A stretch of 34,204 nt of DNA from an uncultured Prochlorococcus sp. (lineage in GTDB: Bacteria > Cyanobacteriota > Cyanobacteriia > PCC-6307 > Cyanobiaceae): assembly GCA_902539115.1 (NCBI GenBank), contig CACBHP010000010.1, positions 1 through 34,204 on the forward strand. Reading direction: 5' to 3'. Of the stretch, positions 8,553 to 16,915 are shown in pieces. How positions within the stretch are numbered: the first letter of the stretch is position 1; each line of letters starts with the position of its first letter. Both the position numbers and the translations under genes were made by a program. The notes beneath the pieces were generated by a model, which saw only the letters and a program-made list of their open reading frames with translations, did not search any database and was not told where the DNA came from.

Positions 8553-9463
8553 TTACTCATATCCAGCATTCTCTTTATTGGCACATAGGCTCTTCTTATT
8601 ATTTCTGGGTCAAGTTCGATAGATGGGGAATTGTTCTTCAAACAATCTAAAATTTTTTCTAAAGTATTTAATTTCATATATGGACACTCGTTACATTTAC
8701 AACCTTCTATGTCGGGGACTTCAATAAAAATTTTGTTAGGTTCTTTCTTTTTCATTTGATGAATTATTCCAGGTTCAGTAAGTACCATGTAAGTTTTAGA
8801 TGGATCTTTACTTACGAAATCAAGCAGCTTACTTGTTGATCCAATAAAGTCTGAGAGAATTAGTAAATTTTGACTGCATTCAGGATGAGCAATTACTTTT
8901 GATCCTGGATTTTGATATTTTAATTTTAGAAGTGCTTCTTCACTAAATGATTCATGAACAATGCAGCTGCCTGGCCATAATTTAAGATCTCTTCCTGAAT
9001 TTTTCTGTACCCATCTCCCAAGGTTCTGATCTGGTGCAAATATTATCTTTTTATCTTGAGGTATCTTTTTAATTAATGAGACTGCATTACTGCTTGTACA
9101 TATCAGATCACTTTGAGCTTTTACTTCTGCAGTACAGTTTATATAACTTACGACATAGTGATCTGGATTTTCTTCCCTGAACTTTTGAAATTTATCTGAG
9201 GGACAATCGTCTGCTAATGAGCATCCTGCGTCAATATCTGGTAATAGGACTGTTTTATTAGGGCTAAGTATTTTTGCGGTTTCGGCCATAAAGTGCACAC
9301 CGCAAAAAATTATTATATCTGCATCATTATTTGCAGCTTTCCTAGATAGATCTAATGAATCGCCAATAAAATCTGCAATTTCCTGAATCTCTGGAGCTTG
9401 ATAATAGTGCGCAAGAATAATTGCATTAGCTTTTTTGCAACGCTCCTTAATTTCAGAAATCAA
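8549..9463 (-). CDS. nadA: Quinolinate synthase A
   Basis: A 304-residue NadA, which condenses iminoaspartate with dihydroxyacetone phosphate to quinolinate in NAD synthesis using a 4Fe-4S cluster. Visible are ILAHYYQ (17-23), IGDSLDLSR, FCGVHFMAETAK (53-64), YINCTAEVKAQSD (107-119), CTSSNA, HPEC and a C-terminal Cys cluster CKCNEC; these hold the cluster and substrate cysteines of the family. The best canonical start is TTG 9463, placed here. The same frame stays open upstream to 9520 without an ATG and reads plausibly (LTSITSTAKQK...), so translation may begin earlier, for instance at CTG 9515-9517. The gene is divergent from the metallophosphoesterase. Confidence 0.93.
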   Translation of the reverse strand: MISEIKERCKKANAIILAHYYQAPEIQEIADFIGDSLDLSRKAANNDADIIIFCGVHFMAETAKILSPNKTVLLPDIDAGCSLADDCPSDKFQKFREENPDHYVVSYINCTAEVKAQSDLICTSSNAVSLIKKIPQDKKIIFAPDQNLGRWVQKNSGRDLKLWPGSCIVHESFSEEALLKLKYQNPGSKVIAHPECSQNLLILSDFIGSTSKLLDFVSKDPSKTYMVLTEPGIIHQMKKKEPNKIFIEVPDIEGCKCNECPYMKLNTLEKILDCLKNNSPSIELDPEIIRRAYVPIKRMLDMSN

Positions 9464-9566
9464 ATCCTCTTCGTTTTGAACTGATTTCTGTTTTGCAGTA
9501 GAAGTTATACTGGTCAGGATTTAGAATATATCTAAATAGATTATATGCCTTTAAACAGAAAAAATT

Positions 9567-10400
9567 CTGACAAATTTAAAAATTGCTATTGTTGGTGACT
9601 GTCATGGTCAATGGTCTGAATTAGACTTGAAAGTTTTATCGATTATCAAACCAAATATTGTTTTGTTTGTTGGTGATATTTCTGATGGGAGTGTCAAAAT
9701 AATTAAAAAAATCAATGAGATCAAAATTCCTACTTTTGTGATTTTAGGAAATCATGATAGAGGAAAAGATTCTAAAGGCGAAACTCTCTCAAAGCAGATA
9801 CGTGTTCTTGGTGAAAAATATTGTGCGTGGGATTTGAAAGTTTTTAATAATCAAATAAATTTATTGTTTGCTAGACCATGTAGTTCTGGCGGCGGCTATT
9901 ATCTTTCGAAAGAAGTTAAAGGTGTTTATGGACCTATCACCGAACAAGATTCAATAAATAAAATTATCAAATGTTCGGAAAAGACTGTAGAAGATATTCC
10001 TTTAATAATTATGTCTCATGCTGGCCCCTCTGGATTGGGCTCAGAACCTAAAAGCATTTGTGGGAAAGACTGGAAATTACCCTCATTAGATTGGGGAGAT
10101 AGAGATTTGTCTGTGGCTATTTCTCAAATACAAAAGAGAAGAAAAGTTGATCTTGTAATTTTTGGTCATATGCACAATCGGCTTAAAAGAAATCTTGGTT
10201 TAAGAGAGATGTTTAAAATTGATAGCAAAGGAACAATTTATTTCAACACTGCTGTGGTGCCAAGATATAAAATTGATGAAGATGGGAAATCACTAATTAA
10301 TTTTTCATGGATTGAGTTTAAAAAAAAGGGATTAAGTCATGTTTCTCATCGATGGTATTCAGAGTCTGGTGAAATTCGTGAAGAAGATAAATTTTTTTAG
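9567..10400 (+). CDS. TIGR04168-type metallophosphoesterase, probable non-ATG start
   Basis: A calcineurin-like phosphoesterase with the metal-site motifs VGDCHGQW (D-x-H), FVGDISDG, GNHDRG, SHAGPSG and GHMHN, in the order expected for the family shared by cyanobacteria and plants. The first in-frame canonical start, TTG 9627, lies after the essential D-x-H motif and would give a metal-deficient protein. The frame is open only from 9555, after a stop at 9552-9554, so translation probably begins at CTG 9567 (giving MTNLKIAIVGD...) or ATT 9564. Alternatively an ATG at 9545 in another frame could reach this frame by loss of one A in the A-run 9559-9564. The substrate is unknown. It is divergent from nadA. 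Confidence 0.88.
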   Translation: MTNLKIAIVGDCHGQWSELDLKVLSIIKPNIVLFVGDISDGSVKIIKKINEIKIPTFVILGNHDRGKDSKGETLSKQIRVLGEKYCAWDLKVFNNQINLLFARPCSSGGGYYLSKEVKGVYGPITEQDSINKIIKCSEKTVEDIPLIIMSHAGPSGLGSEPKSICGKDWKLPSLDWGDRDLSVAISQIQKRRKVDLVIFGHMHNRLKRNLGLREMFKIDSKGTIYFNTAVVPRYKIDEDGKSLINFSWIEFKKKGLSHVSHRWYSESGEIREEDKFF

Positions 10401-10423
10401 GATTAGATATTCTTGTTCATATT

Positions 10424-11221
10424 TTAAGTATTTTTGGGCTTTTCATATCTTGAAAATAATGTTTGGGACAAGATATAACCCGCAATTCCTGCGGCTGTAA
10501 AAGCTAAACCATTTTTAAATAAAGGTAATAAATCATTTGTTCTGGATATTATCGGTGCCAAACCAAAAATTCCAAATAACATTCCCCATAAAGGAGAAAG
10601 AAGAGCTAAAAATCCGATTGATATGACTTGGCCTTCTTTTCTTGGAGCAGATGCAAAACCTGCTACTAAACCTCCAAGAATAGATGTACATAAAGTCCAT
10701 ATATATTGCTCTTTGGGTAGGCCAGGGACAACTTGGCATCCTCCTCTTTCGAGGCAAATCTTTACTGAATCAATTGCATCCAATACTGCACCATCCTCAC
10801 CGTGATCTTTAACATAATATTGGTTACCAAATCTTGTTTGAAGTTCAACCCAAAATAACCTCGGCATAAAATTAAAATAAGCCTCTCCGACGTTAAAGTT
10901 CAGTAAATTTCCCCCTCTAGGATCCGCAACTATCAACAAACTTGTCTCATCTAAATCCCAATAGTCCTTTATTGCGCTACCAGGTGAACTCTCAAACTGA
11001 GATAAATATTTAATTTTCCACCCACTTTCAATTTCTAGATTGTTGAGCTTTTCCTCTAAAGATTTTTTCTGATTAGGGCTTAATGTTTTAGCTAAATCAA
11101 TTACTGGTGTTTTTTCTTCTGGTAAGAGATTTGGATTACTTATAGCGAAAACGGGTTTATGTGAAATTAAAACTACTATAGATAGAAATATTCCTAATAA
11201 ATAGTTAATCTTTGAAGGCAT
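10424..11221 (-). CDS. TPM-domain membrane protein, Psb32/TLP18.3-like
   Basis: A 265-residue protein with an N-terminal signal or anchor (residues 7-26, ending KPVFA), a TPM (Repair_PSII) domain at about 37-155, and two or three C-terminal membrane spans (about 170-195, 203-225 and 235-255). The TPM domain starts VIDLAKTLSPNQKKSLEEKL and has a central SLLIVADPRGGN strand. Family members include cyanobacterial Psb32 and plant TLP18.3, which protect photosystem II and speed its repair under strong light, with the TPM domain in the lumen. The long hydrophobic C-terminus resembles cyanobacterial Psb32. The role is inferred from the family. The gene converges with the metallophosphoesterase. Confidence 0.8.
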   Translation of the reverse strand: MPSKINYLLGIFLSIVVLISHKPVFAISNPNLLPEEKTPVIDLAKTLSPNQKKSLEEKLNNLEIESGWKIKYLSQFESSPGSAIKDYWDLDETSLLIVADPRGGNLLNFNVGEAYFNFMPRLFWVELQTRFGNQYYVKDHGEDGAVLDAIDSVKICLERGGCQVVPGLPKEQYIWTLCTSILGGLVAGFASAPRKEGQVISIGFLALLSPLWGMLFGIFGLAPIISRTNDLLPLFKNGLAFTAAGIAGYILSQTLFSRYEKPKNT

Positions 11222-11252
11222 AAATAAGTTTTATCTCTTTATATTTTCGCCG

Positions 11253-12443
11253 ATGAATAGCTTACCCGCGAATAATCCAGATTGGTTAGTAAAAAAAATA
11301 ATAAAAATGGGTGGGACTATAAGTTTTTATGACTTTATGAATTTTGCATTAAATGATCCTATAAATGGTTATTACGGCAGCGGTAAAGCTGAGTTAGGCG
11401 TTCGAGGAGATTTTGTCACATCACCCTCTTTATCTGATGATTTTGCTTTTTTAGTTGGAAAACAAATAGAAGATTGGTTGATTCAGTTCAAAAGTAGTTT
11501 TTTATATAATCAGAAATTAGCTGTAACTGAATTTGGAGCTGGAGATGGAAGCTTTATGAGTGGATTAATTAAATATTTTTTAGAAAACAGCAAGAATTTT
11601 TTAGAAGGAGTTTCTTTTGTAATTATTGAACCTAATGAAGGGATGGTAGAAAAACAAAAAAATAAATTGGAGGAATTTTTGAACTTAGGTATTGATATTT
11701 TATGGAAAGGTTTGGATGAAGTAGAGGAAAATAATATAAATGGAATAGTTCTAGCAAATGAGGTTTTGGATGCTTTGCCAGTAGAGAGAATAACCTTTTC
11801 AAAAGGAAAATTATTTCGACAGGCAGTTTCTATAGAAAAAAAATCTCATAAATTATTTTTTGATGTAATGCCAATTACAAGTGAATTGGAAAAAAGTTTT
11901 GAACTTGCTAGAAGTGAGTTGAGAATAACTATTCCACCTGAAGATGCTCTTGAAGGATGGACGACAGAATGGCATGTAGATAACTCAAAATGGTTAGAAG
12001 CTATTTATGGGAAAATCAATAATGGTATTTTATTGATAATTGATTACGCTAAAGAAGCTAAAAAATACTACAACTCTAAGAATTCTGATGGGACGATAGT
12101 TTCTTATGAAAATCAAAAAATAAAGAATAATGTCCTAGATTCTCCTGGGAATTGCGACTTAACATCTCATGTGTGCATAGAAACTCTAATTAATGATGCA
12201 GAGACTCTTGGTTTTAATACTGTTGGAATAACTAAACAAGGAGAGGCTTTGTTGGCACTTGGATTAGCAGAGAGACTTTATGGAATACAGAAGGAATTTA
12301 AGGAGAATTTATCAAATGCTCTTTTAAGAAGAGAGGCATTACTTAGACTCGTAGATCCTTTATGCCTAGGAGATTTTAAGTGGTTTGTTTTTAATAAGTT
12401 TAAGGAGAAGGAAATGAATATAAATTCAACCTTTTTGCGTTAA
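11253..12443 (+). CDS. MidA/NDUFAF7-family SAM-dependent methyltransferase
   Basis: A 396-residue COG1565-type methyltransferase. The N-terminal family signature is [20 protein letters not shown] followed by [10 protein letters not shown] (35-64). The SAM-binding motif is FGAGDG (94-99), followed by an acidic post-motif strand VIIEPN, and [13 protein letters not shown] around residue 165. In mitochondria the homologue dimethylates an arginine of a complex I subunit; in cyanobacteria, which have the related NDH-1 complex, the target is not established to my knowledge, so NDH-1 is only a suggestion. The last 4 bases overlap the convergent aroB stop (12440-12443). Confidence 0.88.
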   Translation: MNSLPANNPDWLVKKIIKMGGTISFYDFMNFALNDPINGYYGSGKAELGVRGDFVTSPSLSDDFAFLVGKQIEDWLIQFKSSFLYNQKLAVTEFGAGDGSFMSGLIKYFLENSKNFLEGVSFVIIEPNEGMVEKQKNKLEEFLNLGIDILWKGLDEVEENNINGIVLANEVLDALPVERITFSKGKLFRQAVSIEKKSHKLFFDVMPITSELEKSFELARSELRITIPPEDALEGWTTEWHVDNSKWLEAIYGKINNGILLIIDYAKEAKKYYNSKNSDGTIVSYENQKIKNNVLDSPGNCDLTSHVCIETLINDAETLGFNTVGITKQGEALLALGLAERLYGIQKEFKENLSNALLRREALLRLVDPLCLGDFKWFVFNKFKEKEMNINSTFLR

Positions 12444-13531
12444 GAAAAAAACTTTAAAAATAATGAATCCTCTACGTCATCATATATATCTACTGCACCA
12501 ATTTTTGTCGGTAATATAAATCTCATTTTGCCATCACGAACTTTTTTATCGCCCATAAGTATTGTAAGAACATCTTCTTTATTTATTTTGGGGGTCTCGG
12601 TAGGAAGATCGTAACTCCTCAAAAGATTCTTCTGTCTTTCTAATTCTTCTTGAGACCATAACCCTTTCTCAATTGCTATTTTCCCCGCAATATTCATACC
12701 AATTGATATTGCCTCACCATGAAGAAATTTGCCGTATCCACATAAATTTTCAATAACGTGACCAAAAGAATGACCATAATTCAATATTGCTCTAATACCA
12801 TTTTCATGTTCGTCTTGAGAAACAATATGAGACTTTGTATTTATTGAACTATTGATTATCCTAATTAGATAATCATTCTTGAGATTTATAAGTTCATTCT
12901 TGTTTTTTTCAATTTCTAAGTATTCGAAAAGTTCTTTATCTCTTATTACTCCGTACTTGATTACTTCGGCCATACCTGCATTAAATTCTCTTTTGGGCAA
13001 ACTTTTTAAAGTTTCTGGATCAATAAAAACTGCTTTAGGTTGATTGAAAGCTCCAATTAAATTTTTACCTTTTGGATGATTTACTCCTGTTTTCCCTCCC
13101 ACAGATGAATCAACCATTGATAATAATGTGGTTGGAATCTGAATATATTCGATACCTCTCAGCCAAGTAGCAGCTGCGAAACCACTTACATCTCCAACAA
13201 TTCCTCCTCCAAGGGCAATAACTATTGAATTTCTATCTAAGCCAAATTCAAATGCAACATCATATATTTCACTTAAGGTTTTTAAGTTTTTATATGATTC
13301 TCCAGCCTTGATAAGGAACATTTTGGCCTGAAATTGATTATCTTTTAAATTATTTAGGAATTTTTCTCCATACAAATTTGATATTTCTTCATTTGAAATT
13401 ACAAGTATTTTTCTCTTTTTTGTTATTCCAATTTTTAAGAGCTCTTCGCTGATATTATTCAATATCCCTGCTTCTAGAGTAACTTCGTATGACTTATCAC
13501 CTAATGGGACTAATATTTTTCTCTTATTCAC
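12440..13531 (-). CDS. aroB: 3-dehydroquinate synthase
   Basis: A 363-residue AroB, the second enzyme of the shikimate pathway, which converts DAHP to 3-dehydroquinate using NAD+ and a divalent metal. Visible are the NAD-binding segment [19 protein letters not shown] (about 106-124), [20 protein letters not shown], a metal-site Glu in MAEVIKYG, and the metal His motifs GHSFGHVIE and HGEAISIGM. Length and domain order are normal. The ATG at 13531 is followed at once by the Rossmann-domain strand KILVPLG. It is divergent from purK, with about 125 A/T-rich bases between the starts that should hold both promoters. Confidence 0.96.
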   Translation of the reverse strand: MNKRKILVPLGDKSYEVTLEAGILNNISEELLKIGITKKRKILVISNEEISNLYGEKFLNNLKDNQFQAKMFLIKAGESYKNLKTLSEIYDVAFEFGLDRNSIVIALGGGIVGDVSGFAAATWLRGIEYIQIPTTLLSMVDSSVGGKTGVNHPKGKNLIGAFNQPKAVFIDPETLKSLPKREFNAGMAEVIKYGVIRDKELFEYLEIEKNKNELINLKNDYLIRIINSSINTKSHIVSQDEHENGIRAILNYGHSFGHVIENLCGYGKFLHGEAISIGMNIAGKIAIEKGLWSQEELERQKNLLRSYDLPTETPKINKEDVLTILMGDKKVRDGKMRFILPTKIGAVDIYDDVEDSLFLKFFS

Positions 13532-13656
13532 AATTAATTACCTAGTTAAAATTTATAAATATTTGGTATTAAATACTTTATATATTAGCAAAATCTTAGC
13601 TCTAGATACTTAAAAATTCAGTTGTTAAGAATTAGAAATGGTAATAAAATCATTCT

Positions 13657-14847
13657 ATGAGTTTTAAAAAAAATATAAACGATATTAAGAAAAATTATTC
13701 CCTAGGAATAATTGGAGGTGGTCAACTGGCTTTAATGTTAACTGAGGCAGCAAAAAAAAGAGATTTAGAAGTATGTGTGCAAACAAAATCTTGTAATGAT
13801 CCTGCTGGTTCAAAAGCAGATCATGTCATAGAAGCTGATCCTTTAAAGATAAGAGGTAATAAATCATTAATTAGTGAGTGTGAAAAAATAATTTTTGAAA
13901 ATGAATGGATAAAAATTGATAAATTAAATTTAATTGACAATAACGATATTTTTGTTCCAAGCCTTAATGCAATTAAGCCATTAGTAGATAGGTTTTCTCA
14001 AAAAAAATTAATAGATAGATTGAATATTCCCTGTCCAAATTGGATGAGTATTGAAGATTTTAAAAATCTCTCGGATGAGGAAATCAAGAATTGGACTTTT
14101 CCTCTAATGGCAAAATCGAATAAAGGCGGATATGACGGCAAAGGGAACAGAAAAATAAAGACAAAAGAAGATTTAGATTCTTTTTTAAAAGAATCTAAAT
14201 CTGATGAATGGTTAATAGAAGAATGGATAGAGTATGAAAAAGAAATAGCTCTTGTTGGTTCAAGAGATAGGACCGGTAAGATAAGATTTTTTCCAATCGT
14301 TGAGACATTCCAATCAAACCACGTTTGTGATTGGGTTCTTGCACCTGCGATAACTGAATATGATTTGAACTTATTTGCAATAAATATTTTCTCTTCAATA
14401 GTCAATGAACTTAATTACGTTGGAGTTTTAGCCATTGAATTCTTCTATGGAGATAATGGTCTTTTAATTAATGAAATAGCTCCTAGAACACATAACTCAG
14501 CTCATTTCTCCATTGAAGCTTGCACTTCAAGTCAGTTTGATCAATATGTTTGCATTTCTTCTGGAATAATGCCACCTGAAATTAAAATGAACTGTGAAGG
14601 GGCAATTATGATAAATCTACTGGGATTAAAAAAGAATTTCCCAATCTCAATGGAAACGAGAATTAAAATGTTATCTGAAATTGAGGGTTCTAATATTCAT
14701 TGTTATGGCAAATCTCGAGAAATTCTGGGAAGAAAAATGGCTCACATTACATTTCTATTAAATGGTAAAACTCATTCAGAAAGATATGATGAGGCTCAAG
14801 TTTTATTAACTATGGTAAGAGACATTTGGCCATCTCCAAATGCATAA
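13657..14847 (+). CDS. purK: 5-(carboxyamino)imidazole ribonucleotide synthase
   Basis: A 396-residue ATP-grasp enzyme of purine synthesis that makes N5-CAIR from AIR, bicarbonate and ATP. It begins with the PurK nucleotide fold LGIIGGGQLALMLTEAA (16-32), has the flexible ATP loop MAKSNKGGYDGKGN (about 151-164), the EEWIEYEKEIAL strand, and the phosphate/metal segment LLINEIAPRTHNSAH near 270. The length is normal. The 6S RNA gene follows on the same strand 22 bases after the stop, an arrangement I recall from other cyanobacteria, so purK transcripts may read into ssaA. Confidence 0.95.
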   Translation: MSFKKNINDIKKNYSLGIIGGGQLALMLTEAAKKRDLEVCVQTKSCNDPAGSKADHVIEADPLKIRGNKSLISECEKIIFENEWIKIDKLNLIDNNDIFVPSLNAIKPLVDRFSQKKLIDRLNIPCPNWMSIEDFKNLSDEEIKNWTFPLMAKSNKGGYDGKGNRKIKTKEDLDSFLKESKSDEWLIEEWIEYEKEIALVGSRDRTGKIRFFPIVETFQSNHVCDWVLAPAITEYDLNLFAINIFSSIVNELNYVGVLAIEFFYGDNGLLINEIAPRTHNSAHFSIEACTSSQFDQYVCISSGIMPPEIKMNCEGAIMINLLGLKKNFPISMETRIKMLSEIEGSNIHCYGKSREILGRKMAHITFLLNGKTHSERYDEAQVLLTMVRDIWPSPNA

Positions 14848-14869
14848 AAAAATAAGTTAAAGTTAGATT

Positions 14870-15043
14870 ACTGGATCTTTGGTTAAGTTCTTCTTTATGT
14901 GCTCTGATCTGACTCTCTTTCGACATGAGGAGACTGTCGTGATGCGGTAGTAAACCGATCTTGTAATCGGAAACGAAAGCCCACTTTGAATCCTCTTCTG
15001 GCATTTCCAGGTCGATGCAGCAGAGAACTGACGGGGATCCGGT
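14870..15043 (+). ncRNA. ssaA: 6S RNA
   Basis: About 175 bases without a credible ORF, closed by a terminal stem in which ACTGGATC (14870-14877) pairs with GATCCGGT (15036-15043, one G-U). Inside are two clear hairpins: CGACA/TGTCG around the sequence TGAGGAGAC, and CCGAT/ATCGG around CTTGTA. Outer pairings include GCTCTG with CAGAG. Length, rod-like fold, the position right behind purK and the strong terminator just after it match cyanobacterial 6Sa RNA, which binds sigma-loaded RNA polymerase and mimics an open promoter. The ends are set from the stem, not from a mapped transcript; the base composition is clearly less A/T-rich than the surroundings. Confidence 0.82.
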
Positions 15044-15046
15044 TTT

Positions 15047-15095
15047 ACCTATCAAAATGCATGCTATAACAGGCTTTTGATAGGTATTTTATTTT
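15047..15095 (+). terminator. Rho-independent terminator of 6S RNA
   Basis: A perfect 11-bp stem, ACCTATCAAAA (15047-15057) with TTTTGATAGGT (15075-15085), loop of 17 bases, followed by the T-rich run ATTTTATTTTT. It lies 3 bases after the closing stem of 6S RNA. The stem is A/T-rich at its inner end. Confidence 0.85.
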
Positions 15096-15155
15096 TAGGA
15101 ATAGCTGGAATGTTTTTATTCTCTATGAGCGTAAATAATTTGCTTGCCAAAATAC

Positions 15156-15185
15156 TTGACGATCCATTTCTAATACACTTATACT
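15156..15185 (+). promoter_or_regulatory. Promoter of DUF1651 gene A (shared with copy B)
   Basis: TTGACG at 15156-15161 and TATACT at 15180-15185, spacing 18, match sigma-70 type -35 and -10 boxes. The ATG follows 26 bases after the -10 box, so the leader is short. The block AATACTTGACG before it and AATAGTAC...TGTATTAT after it recur in front of the second DUF1651 gene. Confidence 0.65.
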
Positions 15186-15210
15186 AATAGTACATATGTA
15201 TTATTAATTA

Positions 15211-15510
15211 ATGACTTTAGGAGGAGCTAATGTTTGGACTAATTTTTCTTACGGTTATCGTAATGAGTCCCCAAGTGGTTGGTTGCTTAGCCCAGACCGC
15301 AGCAGATTAATTTTATTTACAAGGAATAATAAATCTCCAAGAAATAGTATGAGAATTTTTGCTCATACATATTATGCAAATGATCTTGGTGAGCCAATGG
15401 CAATTAAATCATCAACTCAAATGTATTTGGATAATGCTTGGGATAAATGGCATGACCTTCAATTAGAGGGTTGGACTTTTGAAGAACTTGAATTACCTGA
15501 ATCAGTATGA
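15211..15510 (+). CDS. DUF1651-family protein (copy A)
   Basis: A 99-residue soluble protein of unknown function with the DUF1651 pattern: SGWLLSPD (residues 22-29), a hydrophobic LILFTRN strand, a variable middle, AHTYYANDLGEP (about 51-62), IKSSTQMYLDNAWDKW and a final LQLEGW. The family is, as far as I know, confined to marine Prochlorococcus and Synechococcus. A paralogue at 17673 shares the promoter, the leader and the first 80 or so coding bases. It heads a run of three overlapping small genes; the next ATG overlaps its stop (ATGA, 15507-15510). Confidence 0.85.
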   Translation: MTLGGANVWTNFSYGYRNESPSGWLLSPDRSRLILFTRNNKSPRNSMRIFAHTYYANDLGEPMAIKSSTQMYLDNAWDKWHDLQLEGWTFEELELPESV

Positions 15511-15647
15511 CTAACTTAAATCCAATCAAAAAGAAACTATCAAAAGCTGATAGAAAGATATCTATACAAGACCCATCAAAATTATTAGCAGAATTTTTTA
15601 ATGGTGTTGTCATTGAACTCGATGAAGAATATAAATATGACTCATAA
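15507..15647 (+). CDS. Small protein of 46 residues, unknown function
   Basis: Not recognised. It starts on an ATG that overlaps the DUF1651 stop (ATGA), which suggests translational coupling. The N-terminal half is basic (NPIKKKLSKADRKIS) and the C-terminal half acidic (VIELDEEYKYDS), with DPSKLLAEFFNG between them. No signal peptide or membrane span. Its 3' end overlaps the next gene by 11 bases. The tight double overlap is the main argument that it is real. Confidence 0.6.
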   Translation: MTNLNPIKKKLSKADRKISIQDPSKLLAEFFNGVVIELDEEYKYDS

Positions 15648-15789
15648 AGAATTGATAGATCAAGTTTCCGCAAATCTATTTAAGCAAAGTGGAAAGTTAG
15701 AAAGCAGAAGATCTTGGTTGGCAATGAGAAATTATCTTGAACAATTAGACAGCGAACAACTTAAATCTATGCTTAAGGCCCACGGATGA
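15637..15789 (+). CDS. Small helical protein of 50 residues, unknown function
   Basis: I place the start at ATG 15637 (MTHKELIDQV). An in-frame ATG 36 bases upstream would overlap the previous gene further and adds unlikely sequence. The protein is entirely helix-friendly: ELIDQVSANLFKQSG, ESRRSWLAMRNYLEQL and SEQLKSMLKAHG. I recall similar small proteins in marine picocyanobacteria but no function. Last of the DUF1651-led three-gene run. Confidence 0.65.
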   Translation: MTHKELIDQVSANLFKQSGKLESRRSWLAMRNYLEQLDSEQLKSMLKAHG

Positions 15790-15814
15790 TTTAAAAACTT
15801 TATTCATGAATTAT

Positions 15815-15928
15815 TTATTTGGTTTTAATTTTTTTCTTAATTCTTAGCAAACCGTAAGTTGCAAAGCCAACCAAAAACATATCTAAGTAAATATGCCAAG
15901 TAGGAAAAATCTGGTGTATTAATTCCAT
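15815..15928 (-). CDS. Single-span membrane microprotein, 37 residues
   Basis: An ATG at 15928 opens a frame reading MELIHQIFPTWHIYLDMFLV, then GFATYGLL and a basic tail RIKKKIKTK. This gives one membrane helix at about residues 12-28 with positive residues after it. The start shares one base with the stop of the ligase-like gene, so it is probably translated from the same message. Function unknown. Confidence 0.5.
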   Translation of the reverse strand: MELIHQIFPTWHIYLDMFLVGFATYGLLRIKKKIKTK

Positions 15929-16677
15929 TAACGTTTTATTGCCACTTGCCAATAAGGATAATCTAAATTTGATTTTTCTCTAATCAATTGTAATTTTCTA
16001 GAATTTATTTTTACTACTATTCCATCTGTTGGATATTTACTGAAAAGCTTCCCTTCTAGCCATTGTTTTCTAAATACTTCAACTTGGCTCGTAAAGTTGC
16101 ATGAAATATCATGAGGGATCGTGAAGCCAAGCTTTGAAAGACTCTTTTTGGACTCATATTGGTTAAGTGTTGAATTAAGTATTTGAAATGCGCAGAAGCT
16201 AAGACTATCAGAAAATCCTTCTTTAGCTCTTAGAAATCCAGAAGCGATTCTCTGGGAGATATTTGGACTTTGGTTGGGTGCGTATAATTCACCTCTAACT
16301 TGAAGAACTCCTCGCAAAGGAAGATTATTGGGGATGTCTTGGACTTTAATAAGTTTACTAGTAACATCTGTCCCTTTTCTTGAAATTGCTTTCTCCAAGG
16401 TTCCATCCTTATATTGCATGGCAACAGCACAACCATCAATTTTCGGTTCAATTAATAATCTGGTATCTACTAATAATCCTTTCAAAAATTCATCTGTTGA
16501 ATTCTTTTCTAATGAAGGTAAAACTAGTTTACTTTTCTTTTTAAAGTAATCACAATTAGGGCTTGTTCTTAATAAATTTTTTTCAAGTTGGTCGAACTGC
16601 TTATCAGAGATTAAAGAATTACCATTTCTATAATTATCGTCATACCATTCAATTCGTTCTTCTAAATAAGTCTTCAT
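15928..16677 (-). CDS. Stand-alone NAD+-dependent DNA ligase-like adenylation domain
   Basis: A 249-residue protein matching only the N-terminal third of LigA. The Ia-like helix region WYDDNYRNGNSLISDKQFDQL (11-31) includes the 'ISD-x2-FD-x-L' of NAD+ ligases. Then come nucleotidyltransferase motif I EPKIDG with Lys79, SRKGTDVT, VRGELY (127-132), DGIVVKIN (218-225) and a terminal YWQVAIKR. The chain stops directly at motif V, so the OB fold, zinc finger, helix-hairpin-helix and BRCT domains are absent. It may adenylate itself but should not ligate DNA alone; a partner or a different substrate is conceivable. The frame is intact, so this looks like a maintained reduced protein rather than decay. 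Confidence 0.8.
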   Translation of the reverse strand: MKTYLEERIEWYDDNYRNGNSLISDKQFDQLEKNLLRTSPNCDYFKKKSKLVLPSLEKNSTDEFLKGLLVDTRLLIEPKIDGCAVAMQYKDGTLEKAISRKGTDVTSKLIKVQDIPNNLPLRGVLQVRGELYAPNQSPNISQRIASGFLRAKEGFSDSLSFCAFQILNSTLNQYESKKSLSKLGFTIPHDISCNFTSQVEVFRKQWLEGKLFSKYPTDGIVVKINSRKLQLIREKSNLDYPYWQVAIKR

Positions 16678-16872
16678 TTAACACGATGGCTTAAGTTTTT
16701 GGCTAGGTATCCAACTTGTTTTACCTATGATCCATTTTTCTCTATTTTCATATTTAATAGTCCATAAAAGAAATGAAGAAATTTCTTTTAAAGTTATGCC
16801 AATCAAATATCTTGTTTTTGGACTTATTGATATAAATCTAAATAATAATATTAAAAAAATAAGTTTAAACAT
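16678..16872 (-). CDS. Small membrane protein of 64 residues, unknown function
   Basis: Not recognised. An N-terminal hydrophobic helix (MFKLIFLILLFRFISI), a second moderately hydrophobic part (LIGITLKEISSFLLWTI) and a basic C-terminus ending in Cys. Its TAA directly abuts the ATG of the ligase-like gene (TAAATG), so the two are probably translated from one message. Confidence 0.5.
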   Translation of the reverse strand: MFKLIFLILLFRFISISPKTRYLIGITLKEISSFLLWTIKYENREKWIIGKTSWIPSQKLKPSC

Positions 16873-16915
16873 GCCTTAAATCATTTAAAAACTTAACGTA
16901 ATTTTTGCGAACTTT

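Noticed and set aside
13998-14405. 135-residue minus-strand frame inside purK
   Set aside because: Shadow of purK, which accounts for the codon pattern.
14810-15055. 81-residue minus-strand frame
   Set aside because: It lies across the end of purK and antisense to 6S RNA, whose structure explains the sequence.
15156-15210. NtcA site (GTA-N8-TAC) in the DUF1651 leader
   Set aside because: GTA and TAC elements are present but not at the required spacing in either copy.
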